Source: Acidimicrobiia bacterium
Lineage (GTDB): Bacteria; Actinomycetota; Acidimicrobiia; Acidimicrobiales; Poriferisodalaceae
DNA length: 64,000 nucleotides
Assembly (NCBI GenBank): GCA_012960315.1
Contig: DUBN01000024.1
Span: forward strand, 62,001 to 126,000
Reading direction: 5' to 3'
A model generated the notes under the pieces. That model was not told the origin of the DNA. It saw only the letters and a program-made list of their open reading frames with translations, and made no database searches. A program made the position numbers and the translations under genes. Position 1 is the first letter of the stretch. Each line of letters begins with the position of its first letter. Positions 36,139-44,425 of the stretch are shown here, piece after piece.

Positions 36139-37419
36139 TCACGTGCGACCCAGGTCGTCGTATTGAAATCCCAGTTCAATCATTGAGTCGCGGTTGAGGA
36201 GATTTCGTGCATCAACCAAGCGAGGAGACTTCATTAGGTCAGCCAGCACAGGCCAATTGGCTGAAGCGAACTCCGGCCATTCTGTGAGCACGACGGCCAG
36301 ATCAGCTTGATTCACAGCATTTTCGATGGTTGTTGCTATCTCAATTTCGTTGGGTATGTCAGAGGTGGAATTAACCATTGGGTCATAGGCCCTAAGGATG
36401 GCTCCCTTCTTTGCAAGACGATGAGCGACTTCGATAGCTGGGGAGTTACGGAGGTCGTCAGTGTGAGCTTTAAAGGTCAAGCCAAGTAACGCGATGTTTC
36501 GGCCGGCTAGGTCTCCTTCGAGTAGGCGTTCGGCTTTTGTGGCAATGCGTTCGAATTGTTGTTCGTTTGCGGAAATTACGGCTCTCAGCAAGTCGAACTC
36601 GTATCCAGCATCGGTCGCAATACGCACCAGTGCGTGCATGTCCTTAGGAAAACATGAACCCCCCCAACCTGGTCCGGGTTGCAAGAATCTGGGGCCAATT
36701 CGGGTATCTGAACCTAGGCCAGCGGTCACCGCGTCAATATCTGCGCCCACGGCCTCGCAAACAGCGGCGAGAGCGTTGACGAAAGACACCTTGGTCGCCA
36801 AGAAAGAGTTCGTGGCGTACTTGATGATCTCCGCTGAAGCTGGATCAACGCGGACTATTGGAGCGTCGATTGATTCGTAGATCTGCGCTACGCGGTCTCC
36901 CGCTGTGGAATCGTTGGCTCCTATAACGATTCGGTCGGGTTGGAGGAAGTCGGCGACAGCAGCGCCTTCGCGTAAGAATTCGGGATTCGACACGACGAAA
37001 ACGTCATCTCGCCGGATTGCGGTCGCGAGGGTGGTGTTCGTCCCGACGGGAACGGTTGATTTGTTAACAATGATGGTTCCGGGTGATACGGCTTCGCTAA
37101 TTTGATTTACAACAGACAAGACCGTGTCGACGTCAGCTCTCCCGTCTTCCTCTTGGGGAGTGGGCAGGCATAGGAATACAAATTCGCTTGATGCGACTGC
37201 GTTTTCCGCTCCGACTACAAATTGGAGGCAGCGGTTAGAAATTCCTGTTTGAACTAATTCCGGCAGACCAGCTTCGTGGATTGGAATTTTTCCTTGCTGC
37301 AGTTGCCTGATTTTTTCTCGGTCAATATCAACACATATGACTTCGTGCCCTAGGTGGGCAAGGCAAGCGGATGTGGTGAGACCGACATAGCCTGCGCCGA
37401 TGACCGAAATTGTGCTCAT
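36139..37419 (-). CDS. ugd: UDP-glucose 6-dehydrogenase family protein
   Basis: It oxidises UDP-glucose (or a related UDP-sugar) to the uronate with two NAD+, supplying UDP-glucuronate to surface glycans. The 426-residue protein has the NAD-binding VIGAGYVGLTTSACLAHLGH at the N-terminus, VNKSTVPVGT, NPEFLREGAAV, and the catalytic GPGWGGSCFPKD (Cys near residue 258), then LLGLTFKAHTDDLRNSPA. A UDP-GlcNAc or UDP-ManNAc dehydrogenase is less likely, given the GPGWGGSCFPKD wording. Upstream spacer to the LytR-CpsA-Psr gene is 136 bases. Confidence 0.92.
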   Translation of the reverse strand: MSTISVIGAGYVGLTTSACLAHLGHEVICVDIDREKIRQLQQGKIPIHEAGLPELVQTGISNRCLQFVVGAENAVASSEFVFLCLPTPQEEDGRADVDTVLSVVNQISEAVSPGTIIVNKSTVPVGTNTTLATAIRRDDVFVVSNPEFLREGAAVADFLQPDRIVIGANDSTAGDRVAQIYESIDAPIVRVDPASAEIIKYATNSFLATKVSFVNALAAVCEAVGADIDAVTAGLGSDTRIGPRFLQPGPGWGGSCFPKDMHALVRIATDAGYEFDLLRAVISANEQQFERIATKAERLLEGDLAGRNIALLGLTFKAHTDDLRNSPAIEVAHRLAKKGAILRAYDPMVNSTSDIPNEIEIATTIENAVNQADLAVVLTEWPEFASANWPVLADLMKSPRLVDARNLLNRDSMIELGFQYDDLGRT

Positions 37420-37555
37420 GTTTACGCCCTTGTAGCCGTAATCGTGGGGTAGGTGGTAGTGCGCACAACCGAGATGTTAACGAGATCGCGGTGTTTCGCC
37501 GTCGCGGCGACGGATTGCTACCTGGGTGCGTGACCCCACTGGTGCAAGCTCGGAG
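37420..37555. other. Intergenic region between the LytR-CpsA-Psr gene and ugd
   Basis: The 136-base spacer contains a perfect inverted repeat CCGTCG-CGG-CGACGG (about 37499-37513), which could fold in either strand but lacks a T-tract. It may be a factor-assisted terminator after the LytR-CpsA-Psr gene. A promoter for ugd is probably here too (inference). Confidence 0.35.
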
Positions 37556-39115
37556 CTACCCACCACACACTCCGAGCGCCTTGGGGGGCGGTGGCGCTTC
37601 CGCGGCGGGGACTGCGGCGACGGCTAATGGTGCTTTCACTGGTCTATAGCCACTCACGATGGTGGGCGGCACGGCGGCTAGTTCGAGTCGAATGTTGTTG
37701 CCTGACAGGGATGGGTCAGCTACAAGGGGCACTGTTTCTTTTAGATGTGCTGCCAACATCACTGCTGCCGCGTCACCTCCGAGGCCGTAACGGATCCGGT
37801 TTAGTGGGTACGCTTCGCTTTTTTGGTGCGATGCTTTGAAACCGAGGCCCCGCAAGCGGGCAGCGGCCTGTGAAGCTGCAGGTCCGGTGGTGTTTATTCG
37901 TACACGCTGTTCAACGACGTCATCCCAGTCCAATCCCCGAAAAACGTCGATCACGCGTTGGTTGTGGTCGTTGACTATTAATTCCAGCCCTGCAAGACCG
38001 TTGAGGTTTACATCAACAAGTTGGAACGCGTACCGATGGAGATCGTCGTCGACGTCTAGCCCTCTGAATCGGCGCGCTAGTTCTAAACCGTCGTCGAATA
38101 CGCTCAAAGTGTTTGAGGTGCGGAGGTGGGTCGAGACGATGGTAAGGAGTCGTTGAAGGGTGCGAGGGTTCCCTACGGCTCTGTCTAGCGTCTGGTCCAA
38201 CGCCTCAAAAATGAAACGTTGCTGTCGACTATTACGTTCGAGGTCGTTCCAGACTCCGAGACGAACCCATTCACCGTCGTCTTGTTGAGCAAGTAGGCGG
38301 CGGCTGCGCACGAAAGCGAGGGCGGCTTCGCCGTCAAGATGGGTCCACCCTTTGTTCTCCCAAAAGCCAGTTCCTCCTTTTGTGGGATCTCCACTGTCTT
38401 GGATGGTCCGATCTCGGGTGGGTCGGTTCAAGCAAATCGATACGCCTCCCACGGCATTGACAAGTCGGCGAAATCCGTCAAGATCGACTTCGACAAAGTG
38501 TTGGAGACCTATCTCGAAGTGTTGCTCAACTGTTTCAATCAGACGTGCTGCTCTCGTCTGAGGCGAGGAATCTAGGTTGTATGCACTGTTGATTTTTGCG
38601 ACCGCGTCGGTACTGGCGATGGGAACTAGTAGATCGCGCGGCACAGATACCACCGCTGCGGTTCCGTCGCTTCTCAATCGGAGGATCATGATGGTGTCGG
38701 CGAGGTGGTTGCCGATGGATGCTCGCCTTCCACTCATGATGACGTCATCGGATGCGATGCCGTCGACGCTGTCGGAGCCGACAAGCAGGTAGTTTTCGGC
38801 GTCTGGGTCATCATCGACTGGCGCTTCCGCGACAGCAGGTGGAAGAACGGTCTGATTTTCGTCGTCGTTTAGGGTGTCGTTGGCTCGTTCGGTCTCAGAA
38901 GCGGCGATGGCTATGAGATCTGATGCTGTGACTGGCTCACGCACTGGAGCGGTGAGAACGTCGTGCACTGCGAATCGTTCAACATGGTCTAGGTGCCACA
39001 CTGCGTAGCCGATAACGAAGGAACCTAAGAATCCACCGGCGGTAGCCAAGGCGAGGATGAGTAAGACCAGCTTCTCGATTGGCCGACGAGATCGACGTAA
39101 ACGGGTCCTGGACAT
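37556..39115 (-). CDS. LytR-CpsA-Psr (LCP) family glycopolymer-transfer protein
   Basis: LCP enzymes attach lipid-linked surface polymers to peptidoglycan. The 519-residue protein has a short basic cytoplasmic start (MSRTRLRRSRRPIEK), one membrane helix (about 16-38), a linker, then the LCP domain with DTIMILRL, VVSVPRDLLVPI, KINSAYN and GGVSICL, and a late FVRSRRL; the Arg/Asp residues of these motifs bind the pyrophosphate lipid. A C-terminal LytR_C-like region and a Pro/Ala tail (APPPPK) follow. It likely anchors the polymer made by the surrounding genes. It corresponds in place to mycobacterial Rv3267. Confidence 0.9.
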   Translation of the reverse strand: MSRTRLRRSRRPIEKLVLLILALATAGGFLGSFVIGYAVWHLDHVERFAVHDVLTAPVREPVTASDLIAIAASETERANDTLNDDENQTVLPPAVAEAPVDDDPDAENYLLVGSDSVDGIASDDVIMSGRRASIGNHLADTIMILRLRSDGTAAVVSVPRDLLVPIASTDAVAKINSAYNLDSSPQTRAARLIETVEQHFEIGLQHFVEVDLDGFRRLVNAVGGVSICLNRPTRDRTIQDSGDPTKGGTGFWENKGWTHLDGEAALAFVRSRRLLAQQDDGEWVRLGVWNDLERNSRQQRFIFEALDQTLDRAVGNPRTLQRLLTIVSTHLRTSNTLSVFDDGLELARRFRGLDVDDDLHRYAFQLVDVNLNGLAGLELIVNDHNQRVIDVFRGLDWDDVVEQRVRINTTGPAASQAAARLRGLGFKASHQKSEAYPLNRIRYGLGGDAAAVMLAAHLKETVPLVADPSLSGNNIRLELAAVPPTIVSGYRPVKAPLAVAAVPAAEAPPPPKALGVCGG

Positions 39116-39146
39116 CGTCAGTGAACGTACCCGAGCGAACGAGGTG

Positions 39147-40058
39147 TCACTGGTCGCGCGGAGCTGTGACGTTAGAAAGAGCCCACTGGCGAAGCTCGCC
39201 GAGTTGACCTATTTGAAGACGCTGATCTTCGAGTTCGAGGTAGCCATGTTTGTTGTAGCTCGACGAACTCCATTGATGCGCGTGACCGAGTCTTTGCTGC
39301 CAACGGGTAATTGCTGGCAGGTGACTAAATGTTTCCAGTTGCGGCATTCCAACACGGCCCTCAAGTAACAGGGCTCTAACTACTCGACTCCAGTTGGTGG
39401 AGGCTACGGATTTTCGGGCCTCGAATCCGAGGCGTGATCGCTCTGATTCATCTTCGACTATTTGTTGCACTGAGCTAACAATTTCGTCGAGGTCGTTTAC
39501 TAGGTATCCATTAGTGTCATGGCGGATCGTGTCAGTGGCGGCGGCGTTAGTAGAAAGCGCTATTACGACTTTTTCTTTTGCCATCGCTTGTCGAAGCGGT
39601 TCGACGCGACTTGTGGAAGCCGCTGCGTCGACGATAATGCCGACTCGGCGGTCATCTTGTAAGAACACTTCTATTCCGGCGCTTCGAAGCTTGGCTATTA
39701 CCTGATGTTGAGATTCGCTTTGCAGCACCCATACGCCTGACCGAGATGGTAAGTCCGAGCCGGGAAATTCAACGGGCAGAGGGACAGCGATTGGTGCCGC
39801 TATTCCGCGTTCGACTGCTATCGGGAGCAGATGTCGTGCGGCAACAACGGTCCATTCGGAAACTTTTGGGGTCAGCTCCGTGACGTATCTACGGACGTCG
39901 TTACCCGGCGGGACTGGTTCATCATTGACGGCTAGGACTATGTCGTACCCGCGGTGTGTGCCTTCCGACGAAACAATTTCTGCATCGACTTGTGTGCGGC
40001 GCAGTACTGCAGCGAGGATCTGGCTGCAGTGAGTGCCTGAGGCTATTCCGATCCGCAT
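39147..40058 (-). CDS. Truncated/degenerate GT4-like protein
   Basis: A 303-residue protein with a short N-terminal half (MRIGIASGTHCSQILAAVL) and a C-terminal half recalling a GT4 donor domain: QAMAKEKVVIALSTNAA, HDTNGYLVNDLDEIVSSVQ and SRLGFEARKSV. The usual EX7E motif is not recognisable (VEPLRQAMA), and it is about 70 residues shorter than normal GT4s. It may be inactive or a specialised form. It sits two bases after the coiled-coil gene in a minus-strand run of glycan genes. Confidence 0.55.
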   Translation of the reverse strand: MRIGIASGTHCSQILAAVLRRTQVDAEIVSSEGTHRGYDIVLAVNDEPVPPGNDVRRYVTELTPKVSEWTVVAARHLLPIAVERGIAAPIAVPLPVEFPGSDLPSRSGVWVLQSESQHQVIAKLRSAGIEVFLQDDRRVGIIVDAAASTSRVEPLRQAMAKEKVVIALSTNAAATDTIRHDTNGYLVNDLDEIVSSVQQIVEDESERSRLGFEARKSVASTNWSRVVRALLLEGRVGMPQLETFSHLPAITRWQQRLGHAHQWSSSSYNKHGYLELEDQRLQIGQLGELRQWALSNVTAPRDQ

Positions 40059-40060
40059 CG

Positions 40061-40480
40061 CTAATCAGAGGAGTCGAGTCGCGAACGCAAAAGGTCGTGT
40101 TGTCGTTCGAGACGAACAAGTTCGATCTGCGCGGCCTCAATGGCAGCTCCCAAATCGTCAATAAGTTGTTCGTCACCCGCGGTTATAAGTTCGAGTCGAG
40201 CGACAGATTGATGTAGCAATCGGTTAGCGGCCTCGGTCTGATCTGTTCGTGTTCGTTCCGAAGAAACAGCAGAAGCTACAAGATCGATCGCCGCTGCAAG
40301 CTCATCAGCAACCTGATCGATCGCCGCTGCGAGCTCTCCAGCAACCTGATCGATCGCCTTGGGGTTGAATATGGCGGTTGTGCGTAGCTTTTTGGAACTC
40401 AGTTCGGTTCCAATCCGTCGAGACGTTTCGAGATGAGCAACAGCTCGCGTCAACGTGTCGTCGATGGGGTCGTCTGTCAT
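40061..40480 (-). CDS. Small coiled-coil protein of unknown function
   Basis: The 139-residue product is nearly all helical and hydrophilic with heptad-like spacing. It includes two perfect-frame copies of AIDQVA[GD]ELAA and a third decayed copy (AIDLVASAVSS), encoded by a 33-base tandem repeat. There is no signal or membrane segment. Neighbours on both sides are glycosyltransferases, suggesting a scaffold or chain-length role, but this is only inference. I do not recognise a family. Confidence 0.65.
   Translation of the reverse strand: MTDDPIDDTLTRAVAHLETSRRIGTELSSKKLRTTAIFNPKAIDQVAGELAAAIDQVADELAAAIDLVASAVSSERTRTDQTEAANRLLHQSVARLELITAGDEQLIDDLGAAIEAAQIELVRLERQHDLLRSRLDSSD
40282..40358 (-). 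repeat. 33-base in-frame tandem repeat
   Basis: Two full units (40282-40314 and 40315-40347) share GATCGATCGCCGCTGC and differ at a few bases; an 11-base start of a third unit follows. The length is a multiple of three, so copy changes would lengthen the coiled coil by 11 residues without a frameshift. Confidence 0.85.
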
Positions 40481-40484
40481 AGGT

Positions 40485-41540
40485 TCACCACCTTGGTCCT
40501 CGAGTGCCCGAAATATGAGAAAACCTCGATCTGGGCGGAGTCGGGCTCGGAGCTATGCCTGCCCGCCGAAGCGCGCGTTGCAGATTTTCGGGGACGGTGA
40601 GTTCCGCCCGTGGAGCGAACTCGGCAACTACCGGGTCCTCATTTTCAACTACCACGACATCGTCGCGATTCCTGCGCTGCTGCAGTTGCATGGCGTTGTC
40701 AAGCACTGCGACCGAAATGTTTCTCGCGCGTAGTTCGCGGACCAGTTCTGGGTACCGACCAATCACTGCTACCCGGCCATGGGTAACAGCTGTTTCGCCG
40801 GGCCAGGCATCTTGTTGAGTTCCTCTGCGCATCCAGTACCAACGGTTTTCGGTTCGAGCATGGTTGCGATGGGAAAGCCGTTGAACTGCCGACGAGGTAA
40901 ACGACGCACCAATTCGGTGCATGACTCTCGATTCGTTGACGACTGCTACAACTTTTTTGTTCGAGCGGGCGACTGCGCACAAGTCAGCATCTTCGTAGTA
41001 GCCGAGCCCGTAGGAGGGATCGAATCCCCCCACCTTTTGGAACCAGTCACGTTGCACGGCCCAACACGCGGCAGAAACATGGTCCACAGGGACAGTACCG
41101 ATATTCAATGTCTGTGCACGATGGATATGGCCGTCTGCGGTCAGTGAGGCTCCGCTTTCAACAACGTCGCCGTGTTCGTTGACATATAGGGGGGCGGCTA
41201 TCACCGCTGATTTTGTTTCGATTGGAGCAAGAAGAGGGGACAGCCAATCCTTAGTTACTTTGAGGTCCGAGTTCATGATGACGACGATCTCGGAGTTGGA
41301 AGCCCGAACTCCTAAATTTGCTCCTCCTCCGTACCCTAGATTCCGGTCAGATCTCACTAGGCGCGGCTGGGACCTATGACGTTGAACCCGTTCATATGTG
41401 TCATCTGGAGAGGCATTGTCAACCACCAAAATTTCGTGTGCCTCTGGCGTGTTATCAACGATGGAGTCAAGCAAGTCTTCGACCAGATCGGGCTGGCCAT
41501 AGGCGACGATTGCCAGCGTCGCTCGAGGAGCACAACTCAT
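40485..41540 (-). CDS. Family 2 glycosyltransferase, WbbL-like rhamnosyltransferase
   Basis: A 351-residue GT-A enzyme: LAIVAYGQPDLVEDLLDSI, VVDNASPDDTYERV, the metal-binding VIMNSDLKVT and the catalytic GGFDPSYGLGYYEDADLC. WbbL in mycobacteria (Rv3265c) lies between manC and rmlD; here the gene lies just after rmlD and a small unknown gene, so a rhamnosyltransferase role is plausible. The ATG at 41540 shares a base with the preceding stop (TGATG). A C-terminal tail of about 90 residues is extra. Confidence 0.8.
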   Translation of the reverse strand: MSCAPRATLAIVAYGQPDLVEDLLDSIVDNTPEAHEILVVDNASPDDTYERVQRHRSQPRLVRSDRNLGYGGGANLGVRASNSEIVVIMNSDLKVTKDWLSPLLAPIETKSAVIAAPLYVNEHGDVVESGASLTADGHIHRAQTLNIGTVPVDHVSAACWAVQRDWFQKVGGFDPSYGLGYYEDADLCAVARSNKKVVAVVNESRVMHRIGASFTSSAVQRLSHRNHARTENRWYWMRRGTQQDAWPGETAVTHGRVAVIGRYPELVRELRARNISVAVLDNAMQLQQRRNRDDVVVVENEDPVVAEFAPRAELTVPENLQRALRRAGIAPSPTPPRSRFSHISGTRGPRW

Positions 41541-42154
41541 CAATTTCTACCCATGAGTTCAATGTCGGCTTGATAGCGGGCTCTCAGCACGGCGTGAGTG
41601 TCATTGACGATGTCAAGGTCGCCGCTGAGCGAAACAAGCAGATCGGCTATGCGCCGAGGATTTTCGCTAGCTATTTGACTGATGAGATGATCCGTTTGTT
41701 CCAAAGCCCAGCGTTGGCTGTTTTCAAGCAGTTCGACGGCGCGATGATCATCTGTTCTCGAAAAGTTCAAGATCTCTGCAAGGGCGTGCCCGACTGACGT
41801 GGACGCTGTAAACGATGCAGCTTCGAGCGCTACCCCTGTGGCCCACCATGCATCAAGTTCTTCCGTTAAATTCCAATCCCCTTCATTAGTTTCGACAAGA
41901 TGGATTTCTGAATCGCCTACCTGAAGTGCAGCGCGTCCCGCTAGTCGCATTCGTTCGGCCCTCTCGGGCTTGAGTCGAAGTAATCCAGCCACAGCATTTA
42001 TGTCAGGTTCGACTATGCATGGTCCCTTGCCACCGAGAGTCACGTCGGCATACGGAGCAGCCCACTCAAGGGCGAGAACAGCGGCTACTGCTAGGACCCC
42101 ATCTGTTGGCGTATCGCCAACCGGATGGACTGTCATTTGTAGCCGTTCATGCAC
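41540..42154 (-). CDS. Hypothetical protein between rmlD and the WbbL-like gene
   Basis: A 204-residue soluble, mostly helical protein without signal peptide. VEPDINAVAGLLRLKPERAER followed by MRLAGRAAL weakly recalls the tail of GT4 donor domains, but no catalytic motif is present. The GTG at 42154 is supported by GGAGG at 42161-42165; an in-frame ATG at 42136 has no ribosome-binding site. It overlaps rmlD by eight bases and the WbbL-like gene by one, so it is a true operon member. Function is not recognised. Confidence 0.65.
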   Translation of the reverse strand: MHERLQMTVHPVGDTPTDGVLAVAAVLALEWAAPYADVTLGGKGPCIVEPDINAVAGLLRLKPERAERMRLAGRAALQVGDSEIHLVETNEGDWNLTEELDAWWATGVALEAASFTASTSVGHALAEILNFSRTDDHRAVELLENSQRWALEQTDHLISQIASENPRRIADLLVSLSGDLDIVNDTHAVLRARYQADIELMGRN

Positions 42155-42998
42155 AGAGCGCCTCCAATAGTTCTGGGAGGCTCTCGCGAAAATCGGGCGG
42201 CGGATCTAATCCGGCTCGATGCAACTCGGCGTTTTCAAGTACCGAGTTGGCTGGTCGTTGCGCCGGCCGTGGCGGGTCGAGTTGGGACGTAGCGATTGGG
42301 CTGACTTGAGTAATCGGGTGTCCCATATGTTCCAGAATTGTTTGTGCGAACTCAAACCAACTGACTGCACCCTGATTTGTGACGTGGAAGATTCCGTGAG
42401 CCTGCAGGCTCACTAGTTCTTGGATTGTCACAGCGACGTCACAGGTAAACGACGGGTGACCTATCTGGTCGTCCACAAACACCATCGGAGATTCGGATGC
42501 AGCGAGGCCTACAATAGTTTTGAGGATGTTCGATCCGTGCAAGCCACATAGCCACGAGGTTCGGACTATTAAGTCCTGTTTCCGCATAGCTAGTTCGCCT
42601 TCTAGTTTCGTTTGGCCATAGATCGATTGCGGGTTGGTCTGGTCACACTCAAGGTAAGGGCGATCGAGGACACCATCGAAGACATAGTCGGTGGAGATCT
42701 GAACTACGCGAGCACCGCACTTTTGGGCTGCTGCGACGAGATTCCTTGGTCCTTCAGAGTTAATTAAGCGAGCCTTTTCTTCATTCGACTCGCAGCCGTC
42801 TACATCGGTCCAGGCCGCAGCGTTGATAATTACGTCTGGGCGGTAATGAAGCATCGCCGAATCAACAGCTTCTGCTTGAGATATGTCTAACTCGCCGCGG
42901 CTAAGCACGAGGGTTTCGGATGTGTCGAACACCTGAGCGAGATCTTTCGACAGCTGTCCGCCGCCACCGGTGATGAGTACTTGGGGTTCGACGGTCAC
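42147..42998 (-). CDS. rmlD: dTDP-4-dehydrorhamnose reductase
   Basis: RmlD performs the last, NAD(P)H-dependent step to dTDP-L-rhamnose. The 283-residue SDR protein has LITGGGGQLSKDLAQVF, NAAAWTDVDGCE, the catalytic ISTDYVFDG with YGQTKLEGE (Tyr-x3-Lys), and VRTSWLCGLHGSN, all family landmarks. Start is GTG at 42998 overlapping the upstream stop (GTGA). The three other Rml enzymes are 13-18 kb away in the same window. Position beside a WbbL-like gene matches mycobacteria. Confidence 0.93.
   Translation of the reverse strand: MTVEPQVLITGGGGQLSKDLAQVFDTSETLVLSRGELDISQAEAVDSAMLHYRPDVIINAAAWTDVDGCESNEEKARLINSEGPRNLVAAAQKCGARVVQISTDYVFDGVLDRPYLECDQTNPQSIYGQTKLEGELAMRKQDLIVRTSWLCGLHGSNILKTIVGLAASESPMVFVDDQIGHPSFTCDVAVTIQELVSLQAHGIFHVTNQGAVSWFEFAQTILEHMGHPITQVSPIATSQLDPPRPAQRPANSVLENAELHRAGLDPPPDFRESLPELLEALCA
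42161..42165 (-). promoter_or_regulatory. Ribosome-binding site deciding the GTG start at 42154
   Basis: GGAGG lies six bases before the GTG at 42154, inside the end of rmlD. It supports the longer form over the ATG at 42136. Confidence 0.65.
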
Positions 42999-44362
42999 TC
43001 CGCGGCCTCTAACAGCGCTTCGCTTAACGTCGGATACACAAATAGGCTTTCATGAATATCTTGGACCTTGAGGTTCGCGCTGACCGCGAGAGCGACTACT
43101 GATATCAGTTCGGCGGCGTGTTGACCGACGATGGATCCGCCGAGAACGTGGCCGGTATTGGGGTCGGAAACAATCTTGACGAACCCAAGCGGGTCATTGT
43201 TGATCAAGGCCTTTGCGTTCGACGAAAAGGGAACTTTCGTGACTCTGATCTTTCGCCCAGTTGCGAAGGCTTCCGCTTCTGCAAGGCCAACGTCAGCGAT
43301 CTCTGGTTCTGTGAAAATCGCTGAGGCCGCCTTGTCGTAGTCAAGATGACGGTGCTCGCGCCCCTCGTGCAACCCCATGAGATGCTCGGCAATCTTGCGA
43401 CCCTGCATGGACGCGACGGATGAAAGGGGCAATTTGCCCGACAAATCACCTGCAGCGTAAATATTGGGGACCGACGATCTGAGATTATGGTCAACGTTGA
43501 TGTAACCGGATTCATCGACGAGTACTTCAGTGTTGGCGAGTCCTAAGTCTTCACTGTTGGGTTCCGAGCCGATGGCTAGCACCGCGTGTGTTCCCGTGGC
43601 TGTTCGTCCGTCGCTACAACGAACTTCCACTGAATCACCACTTCGAATAATCTCCGTGGCTCTCGCACCTTTTAGTAGCTGGACTCCTCGATCTATAAAG
43701 TTTTGCTCTAGGAGGGCGGCGGCTTCGGGGTCTTTTTGGGGAAGAACTTGTTGGCGACTGACAACAAGGGTTACTTGGGAACCTAACGAAGCAAACATGT
43801 GGACGAACTCGACACCCGTAACCCCTGAACCAACCACGATCAGATGGCCTGGGATCTCGTCTGGGGGGTAAGCGTCGCGAGTGGTGAGAATGCGCTCTTT
43901 GTCGATTGAAGCCCACTCAGGGATGCGCGGGCGGCTCCCGGTGGCAAGCACTATCGCATCGGCAGTGAGTTCGATTGGGCCATCAGCGGTATCGGCGCAT
44001 ACCTCGTGGTTACTCAGAAGCCGCCCAGTGCCTTTATAAATTGTCACGCCCTGACTAGTCAATAGCTGTGTTACTGCTTGCTCAAGGCGCTTCTCGATTC
44101 CTTGGATTCGAGCTCGTAGATGGTCGGCATCGACTCCAGTTTCGACGTTGGCCAATCCCATTCCATCGAGCCGTCGAGCGAACGAAAGCGCTCCCCCCGT
44201 TGCGATCATCGACTTAGACGGCACACAGTCACGCAAATGGGCGGACCCGCCGACGATGTCGCGTTCAATGAGCGTGACGTCAGCTCCGAACCTCGCTGCA
44301 TAGGCGGCGGCGTCGTGACCTGCCGGTCCCCCACCAATGACAACAACCCGCTTGTTCGTCAT
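42995..44362 (-). CDS. LpdA-like pyridine nucleotide-disulfide oxidoreductase family flavoprotein
   Basis: The 455-residue protein has two nucleotide-binding folds (VVVIGGGPAGHDAAAYAARF; LIVVGSGVTGVEFVHMF), the FAD-site YAAGDLSGKLPLSSVA and a dimerisation domain, so it looks like dihydrolipoamide dehydrogenase. However, the redox pair is incomplete: GGSAHLRDCVPSKS keeps only the second cysteine, and the C-terminal catalytic His of HPT is Tyr (YPTLSEALL). This fits mycobacterial LpdA (Rv3303c), an NAD(P)H:quinone-type reductase rather than a lipoamide dehydrogenase. It overlaps rmlD by four bases. Confidence 0.85.
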   Translation of the reverse strand: MTNKRVVVIGGGPAGHDAAAYAARFGADVTLIERDIVGGSAHLRDCVPSKSMIATGGALSFARRLDGMGLANVETGVDADHLRARIQGIEKRLEQAVTQLLTSQGVTIYKGTGRLLSNHEVCADTADGPIELTADAIVLATGSRPRIPEWASIDKERILTTRDAYPPDEIPGHLIVVGSGVTGVEFVHMFASLGSQVTLVVSRQQVLPQKDPEAAALLEQNFIDRGVQLLKGARATEIIRSGDSVEVRCSDGRTATGTHAVLAIGSEPNSEDLGLANTEVLVDESGYINVDHNLRSSVPNIYAAGDLSGKLPLSSVASMQGRKIAEHLMGLHEGREHRHLDYDKAASAIFTEPEIADVGLAEAEAFATGRKIRVTKVPFSSNAKALINNDPLGFVKIVSDPNTGHVLGGSIVGQHAAELISVVALAVSANLKVQDIHESLFVYPTLSEALLEAAE

Positions 44363-44425
44363 GACCGAAGTGTACGGTGCCGCTTTGGGATCATCCTTTC
44401 AGGTCACCCTGCATCGTTATGTCTT

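Noticed and set aside
37499-37513. Intrinsic terminator after the LytR-CpsA-Psr gene
   Set aside because: The hairpin is perfect but short and lacks a T-tract, so I list it only as an inverted repeat in the spacer.
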